Shown in pieces: positions 1 through 14,521 of a DNA stretch of 64,000 nucleotides. The number at the start of each line of letters is the position of its first letter. Position 1 is the stretch's first letter. The position numbers were made by a program, and so were the translations under genes. The DNA comes from Pogonophryne albipinna (lineage: Eukaryota > Chordata > Actinopteri > Perciformes > Artedidraconidae): NCBI GenBank assembly GCA_028583405.1, contig CM053259.1, forward strand, positions 19,815,594 through 19,879,593. Reading direction: 5' to 3'. Under the pieces are notes generated by a model, which was not told the DNA's origin, made no database searches, and was given only the letters and a program-made list of their open reading frames with translations.

Positions 1-3000
1 AAGTTCCTATTTATCCTCCTAATGAGACCACCTGACACCAAGAAAGCCTTATAGATCAGGTCAGATGAAGAAACATGCCTTACGACATGTTGCTATGGTG
101 ATGAAATATATGTTTTAAAGAATGGAATAAAATCTATTCAATAAAATGATTTCATGTTTAGTGCATGTAGCTACTTGCAATAGCTTGGTTGGATTTCAAG
201 CGCTGGTCATATCATTTGGATGTTGCTGCTCCAAAGTTAAACATTTACCGTTAACGGTGGCGGTATTCTCTGCCGGACTTACCTTATATATTCCCTCTCA
301 CTAGCACATTGTCCGGTGTCTACCGTCTGCCCGAATCCAATTAAATACAGCATAGGACAAATAACCTTTAAAACGCTTTACATATTCCCACTTATTAACA
401 GGCACACACACAATATTTCAGAAACACCTAAGTGGTCTCTCTCGACAAAATCCCAACAGCAAAGTGCCAGGTTCTTTTTTGTTTTCATTTTTTTATTAAA
501 TGTCATTAGTGTGAGAGTTGCCAGCCAAAACCCCCGACACAGATACAAACAACCAGGGAAAAAATGCATTTCCTTTTAGATTGTTATCCTGTACCTAAAC
601 TAACAGCATTATAAGAAAACAGCCAAAGCTTTTGGAAACATTCAATGGTGTGGAATTCCAGCTGAGAAGCTGTCAGTGTTTTATTGTTGTTTCAATGGTG
701 CGCTCTGCCTACACACGCTTTTCTCCTTGTTGGTCTACCTGAGGCATTGAGTCATCTCTTGCCAGGTAAGAAAGAAAAGGTATGTTGAGGTTATGTGTAA
801 CATAAATGCCCTTGCAACAATTAAAAACATCTTGGACGGCACTTATCTGTTTTAATCACGATCAAAGTACAGAGTTTGTAAGTGTGCCCCCTTTAGTTTC
901 AGTAATAAAAAATGTCTTCAGGTTTCTGTAGACATTAAGAGCTCAACATAACTCTATTACATTTGACATTCTTTCAAATATATTCATAGTTAAAGTTCAG
1001 CCACTTCATCTCTTCTTAAAGTCAAAGCCTTGTTAATAAGGAGTCCTATTTCTGGCCAACATCTCATTATTTTGTGTAGCACTTCAAAGCCTGGTGCTCA
1101 AACTCCAATGATCTATTGTGCTTTGTCAAGTACTAAATCAAACCCCTTGTAAAACAAGACTTGAAAAAAAAAAACGTTTAGCCCAATTTGCTCAAGTGTG
1201 CTCACATAATCAGGAACATGGAAAAGTTAATTCTCGCCATGTTTTAAGAGCAAGTAAACCCAGAGCTCCTTTCTCAAATATCCCTATAGTGACCTTCTCA
1301 GTGCACAGCGGCAGTATTGCCTTCAGATTAAGATCCATAGCTCTCATCCTGTACACCTGTGACCGATTTTCATCCCATCTCTGGCACGGGGGGAGAAATG
1401 GTGTCGCGCCCGACCACAGAGTAACCTTTATCCGTAATGGAGACAAGGAGGGTGAACGGGAGAGGGAGGAGTCTTGGAGCGCTGGTGGAGGGAGTAACAC
1501 GGGTGAAGGAAACGTATGTGTGTGGAGACGAGGTCAAGAGGGTAAAGATGGAGCGGAGCATGTGTATGAGTCTATAGCTCAGAGTATAACCGCAAGGGAG
1601 AAGAAAGAGAGATAAAGCCTGAGGATTTTTTTTCGAACTCTCCTGAGGAGTCTGACCTTGAGGTTGTTAATTGCACTCTCAGAAGTTCCCTCTCTGCTGA
1701 TGATTTACCATGAAAACGTCTGGCTGTTTGATGGCTCTCCAGGTCCCTTACAACCCAGATACAATAGGTCCCTACCTCACTGGGAGTCACTGAAGTACCC
1801 GCTGTCTCGTCTGCAATCATTGGGAAAATAGAGGGAAAATGACAATGTCCCATATAGATGTTACACCTCGGGGGTTTTGTGGAACTACATTTTACGGCTC
1901 TGACAGCCAGTCCAGCTCTCATTACTTTATCGAGTAACCTCCTTCATCGTATTTGTTTACAGCACTTTTACTTCACCCGCATTTCGTCAGATCTTGCTCG
2001 GAAAATCAATAGCCGTCGTTCCATGATTGACCGATTTTCTGCATTGCCCCAACTCCCAATCCTCCAAAATAAATAGTTTCCTTTGTGAAATGTTTCAAAA
2101 TGTGCTGTGTCGTGAAATAATGAAGCAGGAATTGATCCCTGTGACAGATGTATGATTTGTTTACACTATTGTTTATTGTCTTATTCTCTCTATTCAGACT
2201 TCTATACTCATTCTGGTTTAGCCAGCTGCTCCTTCCTCTAAGAGTTTTCTCTATACAGGAAACAGTCAATTGTAACTAGAGCTGGAGGGGGCAGACCAGT
2301 GGAAACGAATGGCTTGGCTTTTGACAAATAGCATTCTGGAGACTAATTGCTAGCAGGGGAAGTGAAGTACAACCGAAGAGACTGCTCTGCTTATTATCAC
2401 AAAACCTCAAAACTACAGATCTGAGGATTCAAATCTTCGAACCGCCAGCAGTCCCTTTTTAGCATGAAACCACATTAATCCAGGTTTATGGAAGTGGATG
2501 CCATTTTGAAAAAGGGAATATTAAAGCTTGTGTGACGGACTTCATAATCTAATTTGATGCCAAAACATAACTGGTTGTTATTGTTGTTCAATGTATTGTT
2601 TATCAGTGAGTTTTAGAGCATGCAGTTCACAGTACTGAGCCAACCATGTGCTCCACACTCAGAGCCGCGTGCTTCAGCCAACTCGTACATGGAACAGACC
2701 CAAAGACTTCCCATCCTGAGCAAAAAGAGCCCCGAAGCGAAGCTCAAATGATTGTTTTTCTTGAGGTAAAGCAACATGGCTTCAGAAACTTTTGGGTTCT
2801 CTTCTACATTAAGGGAACACTTCATTGTTTTGCTGTGGTCATTTCTTACATTAAGGGAACACTTTAACTGATATTACTGCTTTTTCAAAGTGTGTTTGTG
2901 TTTGTGGTTAAAGGAGGTAGTTTGAGTTTCGAAATTAGAGTAGGGAGGAGAGGATGGGCGTGTGCATGAGAGGAGTGTGGGTTCTGCAGAGAGTGAGGGA

Positions 3001-3351
3001 AAGAGAGAAAGAGGGAGGGAAAGAGTGAGAGAGATGCTGAGCGTTTGCCAAAGAAAACAGTTTTACTTGTTTGGATGCCAGGGGAGTTCAGAAACCATGC
3101 GATTTCCATCTGAAAAGACGGCTCTCGTGATCTCTCTTTCTCCCTCTCATTCACCGTCTCGCTCTCCCAGACTCTGTGTACGATTATCTGATAGAACATT
3201 GAGGTTTTCCTGCTACAATTTACGCGACCAAACCAAATGTGTTCTGTCCAATATTCAGTTTAACTCAGATTGGCCTAACTCCACACAGCTAAAAATATCA
3301 ACCAGAAATGTGCTTGTATTTATATACAGAGGATATTGCTCAACACGTGTA

Positions 3352-3718
3352 AAGGGCAGGCCCTGACACACCTACCCGATTTTGGGAGTCAGAGGCCGTC
3401 CGAGGCAGTCGGGCATTCGCCGCGCCCTACTCAGGTTGGTGTGTCCCACACCGTCGTTGCTTTACGGCACATTTTCACACCTGGCCTTCAACATGTTGAA
3501 TTGGCCAAATAAATCACTCTGATTGGCTGTTGCCTCTTTTGAATGACGAATACACACTACCGCTGCCTGCTGGTAAGGACAGTTATTGCCACTCATCGAC
3601 TGAAGTCTTTGCGGTGTGTTCGTAGGCGGGCGGCGTAGGCGGGCGGCGTAGGCGGGCGGCCGAGGCGGGACGCCTTCGGTACGCGTTCTTTGGTCTCAGG
3701 TTGGTATGTAGTGGCCTT
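3352..3718. mobile_element. GC-rich MITE candidate with a 13-bp tandem repeat
   Basis: Ends AGGCCCTGACACACCTACC and (reversed) AGGCCACTACATACCAACC pair imperfectly as inverted repeats. Inside is GTAGGCGGGCGGC repeated three times (about 3620-3661). The CpG-rich body stands out from AT-rich surroundings. A target duplication is uncertain. Confidence 0.4.
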
Positions 3719-4737
3719 AATAGAGGGTTCTTGTTTTGTAACCACTACGGGTTCCCAAAAAATCTAAACTTAGTGGGATTTGTCTCAATCACAACTCTAG
3801 CAGGCAATTTTGTTAAGGAAATTGATTATAATGTATTCTATCGGGAAAAATACCAAACAAATGGTGTTTAGACAAATGGAAACACCACGTGTGCGTCTGT
3901 GTGCAAAATCTGAATAGTAACCAGAAATACATTTTTTTTTCGAAAGCAATCTCTTCAAAGCACTTTGCAAAGTGATCGATAAGGTCAATAGAGAAACCTT
4001 CAACCTGGATCAAGATGAAATTGGAGGGGATTTAAAGTAATGTACAGATTTAGCCTGCACACGCTCATCACAACAGGTTGTCTCATTGTCTGCGAGGCCT
4101 GATGGGAAAAGCCTGATGTTGTTTTTAATCTCGGCTTAAGCACAGCCAGTAGGCATCGTGAGCCAGGCTCATCTGAGCTTTAGGTGTCTGTGATCCTATC
4201 TTAGCACCAGGTGCATTCATGTTTTAAAAGGCATCAGCTAAATCTTAAAATCATTTCTGAGAGTATCAGGTAACTTGTGCAAACATGCAAAAATTAGAGT
4301 AATATTATCTCATTTCCGTCAGTTATCATGCGCACCATTGTAATATCAGATCCAGTCTCTAACCTCCCATTTCCCATCTTTAGTGTCCCAGTATAATGCG
4401 ACAAAATGAGATCTTGAGATGCACAGGAGAAAAGCAAATGAGATAAAAGCACCTTGTTCGCCGCCATTGCAACTCCTAGCATCTTATTAACCAGAAACCT
4501 GAGTGAATTACTTAAATATCTGTTTTTATTGGCTCTCTCTATCTCTTCTTGCTCTGTAGTTACAGTATTCACTGGTGTTTGCTTTGTTCAAGGCTTGAAA
4601 ACCACCTCAGTTGATTGTACTGAACTTCTAATCTCAGTGACTGTGTTGATTATTCATGGCCCAACCCACCCTGCTGCTAGCTCAGCTTTAGATGTATTGC
4701 ACATACACTAATCAAAGGCCTCTTTTTTGTCAATACA

Positions 4738-4870
4738 GCCACATCGAGTTCTGCCCCTGTTCATCGGACTCGTTCTGGCTCCTGAGAAAGCGACCACCTG
4801 TGATGCTGCAGGAGTGGAATTGTGTGTTTACATTTATATGCAAATTGGTTCTTTAATTAAGCGTGTTGAA
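4738..4870. promoter_or_regulatory. Candidate regulatory block with octamer and homeobox-like sites
   Basis: TGTTTAC (4825-4831, forkhead-like), ATGCAAAT (4838-4845, exact octamer) and TTAATTAA (4853-4860, homeodomain-like) lie within 36 bases. Non-coding, probably intronic to znf704. Enhancer function is inferred only. Confidence 0.3.
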
Positions 4871-6354
4871 TATCAGTGAGTGTGTGCGGGGGAATACTTA
4901 ACTATGGATTAGTAGACAGTCAGCCTCAATGCACTGCGATCTTTAGCCAAATCACTGGACCGGGACAAAGTTGTGTATTTGCACATTGTTGTGATCTCAA
5001 TCCAGGATTTACATTAAATTTAACAGCAAAATACTTCAGAGCTACTAACGTTCATTGTGGCATGCTAATTACAACATCAAGAAGTGAAAGATAAAAAGCT
5101 TTCAGTTTAAAGTTTATCCAAATAACGTATTTGACACCCTAGAAGTTGTATGCTGATATTTTTTACACTATGAAATTGACTCGTCAGCATCATGTGTAAC
5201 ACTAATTTGAATCCATCAGCCACAATCTATTTGCAGTTATTGATGATGTAAATAAACATAACGCTGCTTCTCAGGAGTTTGAACACTCTTTATTGCCGTC
5301 GAGGGAGTGTGACAAAATGTGTCTGCCTGACAGCAGCGATGGCAAACATTAACTGAAGAATCAATCTAAAGCTTCACAGGAAATGTCACCATTATGCTAA
5401 TTTGCCCTACATCAATGTTGTACTATCTGTAGAGTTGTTGGTTTTTCACTCATTGCCTGCCTGCTAGCTATAATGCTTCTCACAAGGCCTCAAAGTCAAT
5501 GTTTATGTGGTAGTGGGCTCTGTGGCCCTCAGCTGCTGCGGACTAATCCATAGTCCCCGGCTTTAATGGACTAATGGCTCAGAGTGCTGCAGGAAAACAA
5601 AAAAGCTCTAATTGATTCTATCGACCAACGTGCATTATGATCATCCACAATATATACCAGGTGGTACTAATTAACGGCAGAGTCAAGTGTCACACATTGT
5701 GTCTGAACAGAAGCACGAATGAGGAGTGGAATTAGTGAACCGGACATCCATTCTCCTCAGTGAGAGTTAAACCTGAACCGGGCAGTTTAATCAGCAGCAG
5801 ATACTGGGTTGAATTCAGCTCTTGAAATGATTAGGATAATGTGAGTTAAATGTAAGTTTTCACCAGTAATCACACAGTTAGTGCGCTTTTCTAAGCAATA
5901 CAATGACTGAAAAACACCTACACTCCTGTAACTGTGTTTACAGAACGTTATATAGATTAGTGACTGTGGTTTTTGTCTATAAAAAGAAAGTGAATTCACT
6001 TGTTTCTCCATAAAGCAGCTGCTAATCGGCCATTTGTGTTCAGGCTATTTTGTAATGTTGTTTACCTATAACCAAAGAAAAAACAACTTTTACCATTTGT
6101 GCTTGTTCTAACAGCAAAGTAGAAAATCACAAAAATACAGAATGTACAGCATGATAGCAAGTTGATTAATAGTGTACCTCCTCCTGCCATAGTTTAGTGT
6201 TAATTCTACCTTGAACACCATAGAAAAGTTTTGGTTTGGGGCAAAGATGTTGTGACACAATGGGGGGGGGACAGACATGCTTCTCAAGTGTAACCTATTA
6301 AAAAACAAACCCAGCCCTGCAGAACTACCTCCTCCCCACATTATTTCTAACTAC

Positions 6355-6540
6355 GGCCATCAATTTTAAAGCTCCATTTACCTGCCTGTTTTGAATTATT
6401 GATATCTGTCAGACTGACGGGCTTTATTAATTAAAATGGAGATGTACTAATTAAGAGCACGGCATGAGGGTGTCATAATTGTAGCCCCGTTTTAATTTGA
6501 GTGTCGCTCATCAATTTAATCGTGGTTTAGCAGAGTGGGC
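6355..6540. promoter_or_regulatory. Candidate conserved non-coding element rich in TAAT cores
   Basis: Non-repetitive, with TTTATTAATTAAAATGG, ACTAATTAAG, CATAATTG, TTTTAATTTG and TCAATTTAAT in under 140 bases. This texture is usual for developmental enhancers; conservation cannot be tested here. Confidence 0.3.
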
Positions 6541-6701
6541 TCCACGTCACTGGGGGGGGGGGAGGAGAAGGTACGGAGAGGTGCCCTCATGTGACATGCG
6601 TGCACGTGTGTATGTGTGTTTGAGTACATATGCGCCAGCCATCATTTTAAACCACTCCAACTTGCCATTTTAAGATTGTCAGTACCGCCTGCTTTAAAGA
6701 C

Positions 6702-7405
6702 CTGGGGCCTCATTTATAAAGGGATATACGCTCAAAAATGAAGAGAGACGCTGCGCACAGCTGATCGACAGCTGGGACACAATCCACCAAATACAAAAAA
6801 ATAATTCAGATCCAGTCGTCATGACTCCACTCCGGAGGGATTCCCCGATCATTTCTTACAGTTTCTCATCAAGGGGGTGTCTCCTGTCCCCGGTACAAAC
6901 ACACTGCCTGAGGAAGGCTATGTGTATTTATTTTGTCATTAACCTTTTTCGGACCACTTATTTATTTATTTTGGTGACGATCCGACCTCCATGCTGCTAC
7001 TCTGGTTCAAACGGCATCCACCAAACAATATGATTTATCTCGACCTCCCCAAAATAACCAAAATCTGACACGGTGTGAGATGTCTTTTTTTAGCTGTTCT
7101 GTCGTCATCTCCTGCGATCTTCTTCATAAAGTCAGTCAAAATGAATGAATGGGCGTTTCTTTGACTATTTATAGGCAAATATGCGCGTTACGTGAAGCCC
7201 GCAAAAGCTGCACCGCATTTCGAGTCGGTTGTGATTTATAAAGGGAAACCGGCGTAGGAAGTGCTGTACGCACTTTCCTCGCCGGTACGCAATGTTTGGT
7301 GAATCGGAAAATGTCGGAACATTTCTGTGTCTATTTTTGGATTTCTACTACGTAAGCAACCTTCCCACGTGAATCCTACGCACGGCGTTATAAATGAAGC
7401 CCCAG
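6702..7405. mobile_element. Inverted-repeat MITE (704 bp)
   Basis: The ends CTGGGGCCTCATTTATAA and (reversed) CTGGGGCTTCATTTATAA match at 17 of 18 bases. Internal TACGCAC and TTTATAAAGGG motifs recur near the right end. A target duplication is not clear and there is no transposase, so the superfamily is left open (Harbinger or hAT). Confidence 0.7.
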
Positions 7406-9537
7406 ATGTTTTAATGACTTTCTTTCTTTGATCATGACCATTTGCATGAGAACATTCATTATTCTTTGTCATAATCCTAGAAGATAAATGGAAAATTAAA
7501 TTCAAAGACAGGCCATTCACATATATGCGATGTGGGGCCACTTAAATGTACGTGTAATCAAAGCGCTGGACCGATTTCCAAGAAGGTGCACTATAAAAAG
7601 CAAGTTTTGTGTGCTTCAGTAACTTGTCTGATACAAGTGCAGAAACACATTTCCAAAGGAAACGATGTGATTCCTCCCAAAGGATGCTCCAGATGTGAGT
7701 GAAAGACATGGAACAAAACAAGGAAATAAGCTATAAAGCTCTGTGACTGTCACATAGTTTAGCGTTGCTTGTTCAGTGGACCTTGTATGCATATCTTCCC
7801 CTATATGTATTTGCAGTGACAGTCATGTGTTATGGATCTTGTGATTTCATACTATCAGCTCTGCCAGTGTGGCATTTTATCCATCTCACATGCTGAGAGC
7901 TTGCCTGAGTCATATCAGGTTAGATCCCAGGTGTCTCAGAAAAATCATACATCTTCCCTCAAGCAATGTTTTGACCGCCTTGGATCCTGTCAATAGTGTC
8001 TGCTGCACTAGTGTAATGACAGTTGAGTCATTAATACTTAAAGGACACCAATTACCTGCCAATTACCAGTGTGGAAGGACAGGAGAAAATGTCACCCAGC
8101 TTGAACATTTACTTTGGATCCTGAAACCGCCCTTCAACGTTTTCAAAGAACACCTTGAAATAAATTGCCGTCTGGACCTTTATTACGGGTATTCTATAAA
8201 AGCATATCGATGTACATTAAACAGTCATAACCCCAGAAATGCTAGTGTTAAAATTGGAAGTCTAAACCGGTTCTTCATATGATCTTAACTTGTGTATAAA
8301 TCAAAGGCATGCCCCACACTTCTGTTAATTCCCAGATGTGGAATACATCCACCTTCTGGACTAACAGATGTATAAAAGAGATTTACACCGCGGGAGAGGC
8401 TATAATGTATTTACCGCAGAGGCATGTCATTTCACCTCCAAGAGAGAAGATCATTTTTCCCTCTAGCGGCACTCATACAAACTTAAAGTGATGATAGTGC
8501 CCCATCAAAGGACCTCTCGGCACAGATCTGCTTACTTCACTGTTCATTTGTGGGCCAGAAACAAGTTTAATGACATGAATAACATCTAGCTTACAAGAAA
8601 GCTATTTGATCCGCGCCATTTCAACAGTTGGCATCCTCTGAATTCTGCCACACACTGTTGAGTCCAATGCACAAGCCTGACAATTAGTGAAAACTATCAC
8701 ACAGATGTCTTCCCCAACAAAAAGGCCTTATGTTGTAAGGAGGGAGCGATAAAGGTCATTGAAAGTTAGCCATTTGTGAGTCTGACATCTAAGAGCCATC
8801 TGCTGGCACCGATCTGCATAAATTCTTACTGAACAGGACAGTAAAGTATCCTTTTACTTATCCAATAAGGGGCTCTGGGGTCTTTGGTGTCTCACATAAG
8901 ATCTAAAGCTGAGACTAGACAAAAGACCAGAAATGTAAATAAGAAGGACAGGCACAAAAAAAAGTGTATCCATCATCTATTGAGTTTCTTGATCACACAC
9001 TTGGTTAATACAGTTAAAAAAAACAGAGATAGCCTTTCCCATCTTCATTTCTTCTTTAAAGTGTGCTGCAAATGAGTTGGCTTTAGCTGTATTGAAGGCT
9101 TTATATTTGAAAAAGTGAACCACATACTCACTCTCATTCTTAGCCAATCATGTGATCCCTGTTGGCTGTTCTCAACTCTGCCTTTCTGTTTATCATTATT
9201 ATTCCTTTGGCTCTTGTGACTTCCCTTCATCATCATTATGACATTTAAAAGCTGCATAAACCTCCCTTTGTTCTGCTAAAATTGCCGAACTTAAAATGGT
9301 CGACCCGAGCTGTTTCATAAACGTACCAAATCATAACTGTCTCTCTTGCCATGCACTGCCCGACCTTTTATATGAGATAAAGCTTCGATTGTTGCATCTC
9401 TACTCAGTAGGGGTTTTGTGTTGTACTCTTTTTCACTTTTTCTTTGTCTCTCTCTCTGTTGTCCTTTGTTCTTCAAAGACATTTGTCATCAGCTAGCTTC
9501 ACCTGCAAACTGGCTAGCAGTGGCACGGTCACTTACT

Positions 9538-9577
9538 ACACACACACGCACACACACACACACAAACACACACAAAG
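9538..9577 (+). repeat. Imperfect CA microsatellite
   Basis: CA run with G and A interruptions. Confidence 0.9.
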
Positions 9578-9889
9578 GCTTAATTGTAAAGGTTAGTTTT
9601 TCAGTGTTCTTCTTATCTTCAGGTTGTCCCTAGTTGCTGTAGACCGCTTGTACGGGGGTAAGAACAGTCATCAGCGGAACTTTTAGCTGTGTGTGTGTGT
9701 GTGTGAATTCAGAAGACGGCTGGTACAGTTGGCCCCCTCACCCCCATTTTGAAGAGGTTGTTCAGACCATCTCCTGTTTTTCCTCAACACACACAAACAC
9801 ACACACAACCCCCACCATCATAGAGCCCTTAATATCAACAAGGCAGCAGTTTGCCTGAACTACAGATTTGTCACCTACACCCCCTAGCA

Positions 9890-9906
9890 CCCCCCCCCCC
9901 CCCCCC
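9890..9906 (+). repeat. Poly-C tract
   Basis: 17 consecutive C; length is probably unstable or assembly-sensitive. Confidence 0.85.
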
Positions 9907-12900
9907 TTCTCTCCCGTCCCTCCCTGTAAACAATGGGAGCCGGTGGCTTCGGTCATGTGAGCCCACAGCATCTGCAGACGTTGAGGGTTGTTATTGTTTT
10001 TGATTTTGGTTCCACACACTGAAATTGACTCCCATGTGAGCGGGGGTGTGTGGGTCTGGGTGTGTCAGGTTTGGGTCGGCTGGGATGTTCTGCCAAACGC
10101 AAGGCCTGCAGAACTTTGTGTGTATTTTATTTTACATGTGTGTTTATTGTGGTAGCATTGGCAGCATAACCTCACTATTAGCAGCAAATGGATGTTTTTA
10201 CCAGGGGCTTCTCTCTCTCTCTCCCTTATTTTCTCTCTTGCAGTTTCACAGCTTTGATGGAGGGGAAACGTAACACTCCCATTACACACACACACACACA
10301 AAATAATGTTCTGGAGTTTAGGTCTGCAAACATTAAATGCCCAGACACTCACATACACACTAACCACGTTACACAGCCATACCACTCCATATAGCATGCA
10401 TAATTCATGACCTCCCACTGACATCTATGTAAACATGGGTGCTTCCCTCAGCTTCTCTGTTGTAGGTCTTTGTCAGAAGGGTTGGTGGAGTAAAATAAAA
10501 TACTTCTTTTACTCAACACTTTCATTCAGTAATGGCCTATTCAAGGGAGTCATTGTTTTTAAATCCTCTGCTGACTTATGGCATGTTGGTGAAAGTTAAC
10601 ATTTAGAGTGTCTCTTTGGTAGGAGATCATGTCTCACTGATCTTCACTATAGTCTTAACAAACCTAAAATCCTCCTCCTTTTTCTCCTTCTCTCCATTTT
10701 TTCCTCCACCTTTTGTCTTTGTCTCCCTCACATACAGTACATTATTCTCTCTCACTGTCCACCTTCTTCCCTTTTTCTTTTATTCTTTCCATCGCCCCAT
10801 TTCCCCAGATGTCAGATTGAGCTTGTCCAATGTTGCCGATTTTCATTTTCCATTCCTCACCTTTTTCTCTCTCTTTCTGTCCCTCTTTCTTTCACCTCCC
10901 CTGGCTGGCTGTATTGTCTCTTGCTCTCTCCATCTCTGCTTTCCCGCTCATTTCCCCCTTCGTTCCCCCATGATCTGTCTCTTCCACCCTCCCACACTCG
11001 AGCCCTCCCTCTCTTCCTTTGTCTCCTCTCTCTGCTGCCTGCTTTGTGTGTGAGTGTGTGTGTGGCTGTGTTTTTCCTCTGACTGACAAGAGAGAGATGT
11101 TTGCCTGCTGCTGGCACTGTAGAATAGGCTAGTGTGGCTAACTCACACTAGCCTATGAAATCAGTAGCTGCAACCACAGTGAGGCGAGTACAAGTTGTTT
11201 ATCTGAACTTTCTCTGACAAACAACTGTGTCCAATGTGTCCACACTCCACAGATTTCACTACTGTCTAATTGCTTAGTTGGCTGTTTTCACATGGGAAAT
11301 CCAGCTGTGTAGAAAATAGCTGTAATTAATAATATAAACTGAAATGAACATGCAGTTTACTGAACATGCATACACAATCTATACCCACTAAAGACACCAA
11401 CACATCGCCATTTCCAATTATGTATGCAAATATGCCAATCATTTGCAGTTAACCCCACAGGAAGGGTTAATGATGGATGCGCAATCACACATTTACAAAT
11501 GATTATGATATCTCACACAGATAAACAGCAAGCAAGGACGCATCCTCGACTCACTTGTTTTTCACATTTATGACAGTCCCAGTTTGTTTTGTTTTTCAAT
11601 GCAGCATTGCCTAAATCACAAGCTGGCAGAAACTGGACATCAATCCATTGTCTCACCTGTGTTAGCGCGCAGCAGAGGACACATACACAGCTTTTGGTTT
11701 GCACATGTTTATGTGTGGTTATTTCTGTTCTGCTTTTAATTTGAGGCAAAAATATTTTTGTTAGTTGAATTTGGCTGATGGGCGATATTACACAAAGCTC
11801 TGCAGACTCATATTTAAGATAATTTATAAGAATTAAACTAATACAAGGTAGCCTCTGGAGGTCTAAATAGGTCCTTGTTGACCGATGCACATTTGTAAAT
11901 CCTACCTTTTGTATACACACACTCATACTCACACACACCTATCTCTAATAAAGTTAAAATTAGCATGCCACGCTTACAAAAGAAGCTCAGGTTGAGGGCT
12001 GGAAAGGTCTGGTTTCTAACCTTATAAGCAGGTTACTATAGTGCAAGTTAACACGGTCTCCGATTACCAGCGTAACCTTGTTTCTCTGAGTAACCTGGCT
12101 ACCTAAGTGCATGGTAACGCACTGTAGGTTACCTTTGGCTGCCTGTTACCTAGCACTCACAGCAGCTAAAGCATTGTTCCTTTCCACATTAAATGTAGTA
12201 CCTATTGTCAGGCTGCAGCCTCAACTATCCATTTCCTGCAGCTCGCTTCTTATGAGGCAATATGTTGTCAGAGTCCTAAAAATGATTCCAGATTTGCATA
12301 AACAAAAGCTTAGACGGTTGAAGACAGTGCTCTTTATACAAGAAAGTGTTCTCAAAAACTATTGCTAAAAGCATTTGTCTTATATGGATGCCTCAGTATG
12401 GGTTCTTAATGTAGGATAATGGAGCGGAGGACTCTTTGTGTGACTTGTTGACATGGTTGAGGGGGAGGAAGGATGGGGTGAGCTCTCTCCTCTCTTGGTG
12501 TTTTCATTTTTTTTTATCATGGTTGTGTCTTCATGCTTGGAGTCACATCCTCATAGCACACAGCAGTACATTAATCAGAGATTAAACCCGCCTGATGGAG
12601 ACCTTCCCCCAAACACCCTTTTTCTACCTTCCTCCCTCTCTCTCTGTCACTCTTCCTTTTGTCCCTCTGTTATTTATTTCTCTCCAAAACAATTTCCATC
12701 ACCGAAGAAAACCTCAACATAAAGGTCAACCAAAACACGTGTGGCTTGTATTGATTTTCTGACCACTAATGAGTAATTTTCTGTCCTTTAGCAACAACTA
12801 TTAAGGTCCCAGTGGGTTTAAAGGGTGCATCTGCAGTGTGACTGCAACCTTTGATAACTGCAGATGTACAGTAGGAGTGAATATTCCTAACTCTCACCTG

Positions 12901-13381
12901 TGAAGAAGGGCATCGCTGTCAAACGACATCTCAGTTAACTTTTCCTGGTAAAGTCGAGGTTAACAAGCGCACAAATGGGAGGAAGAGGAAAGAGGAGAAG
13001 GGGGTAAGAGTGAAGGGGGAGGGGTGTGTGAGTTAAAGGCCTTTAGGTAAATGTTGAAGTGGCGAGCAGATCCTTTGTCCTGCCTGAGGCTGTGTGGGGC
13101 GATTGGACCGGCTGATAGGCCTTTTATAATGCCCTCCATCAGCTCAATCTCCGGGGCTTTTATGAGCACCTTCAGCAAACACACACACACACACACACAC
13201 GCACACTGACACACATTTACCCCAGCCCCCCCACCCCCTACAAGGTGTAATTGGGAAAGAGGGCCCTTCCTCCACTGTGTATCGCTCTCTTGGGAGCTGA
13301 GAGGCTGGAGGTATGTAAGGAAGTGTGGGTGTGTGTCCGTCTGTGGTTACAGCCAAGGTGTTTATAATCAAGCTCTGCAGT

Positions 13382-13635
<254 letters not shown>

Positions 13636-14112
13636 GAGCACTCGGGCTAACTCGTGCTGCTCTTACGACCCCCATCATCACCACTGCACTTGCTACTAAA
13701 CACTAATGAACACACAAACACACACACGCTGATGGGGTGAAAGGTAGCTTCCCCCAATCCTTAAAGGGTGGCGGGGAAAGTGGAGATGGATGGAGGATTT
13801 TCATGAACCTGCACTTCCTTTTGTTTTCTTCTGCACTATATCATAGTGATGAACATTGTCGATGGAAAGAGAAATGGAGGTAGGGGTGGAGAACAAACAG
13901 GTCGAACAGTTAAGGGGGGAGAGGGACATTGGAGCAAAAGAAACGGGATGCAAAGGGGATCGGGGGTGGGAGGCTTTAACAGTCAGACGCTCTAAAGGTC
14001 GGCATGACTCTCATAGTTGGCGCCTTTGTACGCATCATAGGGCGACCCCCTGACACGTACACACAGGTACCTGCATGCAGAAACATCTCACAGAAAGTGA
14101 CACATTTACCCC

Positions 14113-14144
<32 letters not shown>

Positions 14145-14288
14145 AGACACACACACACAAACAGACACACACCAGACACACACACACCAAGTAAAATGCA
14201 CACACATGAGGCCAAATGAGTAGCTTGGAGCTGTGAGCTCCTGTGTATTCCCTCTGCTCATTACAGCATACAGCAACATCAATTCAGG

Positions 14289-14521
<233 letters not shown>

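Noticed and set aside
3620..3665. Regular spacing considered as a CRISPR-like array
   Set aside because: Only three 13-bp units without spacers, in a vertebrate genome; a simple tandem repeat.
8700..8740. ACACAGATGTCTTCCCCAAC considered as an upstream znf704 exon (NIDVP-like)
   Set aside because: Frame gives NTDVFPNKK without a donor in the required phase and without the rest of the family motif.
10616..11053. 145-codon ORF on +, Phe/Ser/Leu-rich
   Set aside because: Arises from a polypyrimidine (C/T-rich) tract; no domain, poor codon signature, no splice context.
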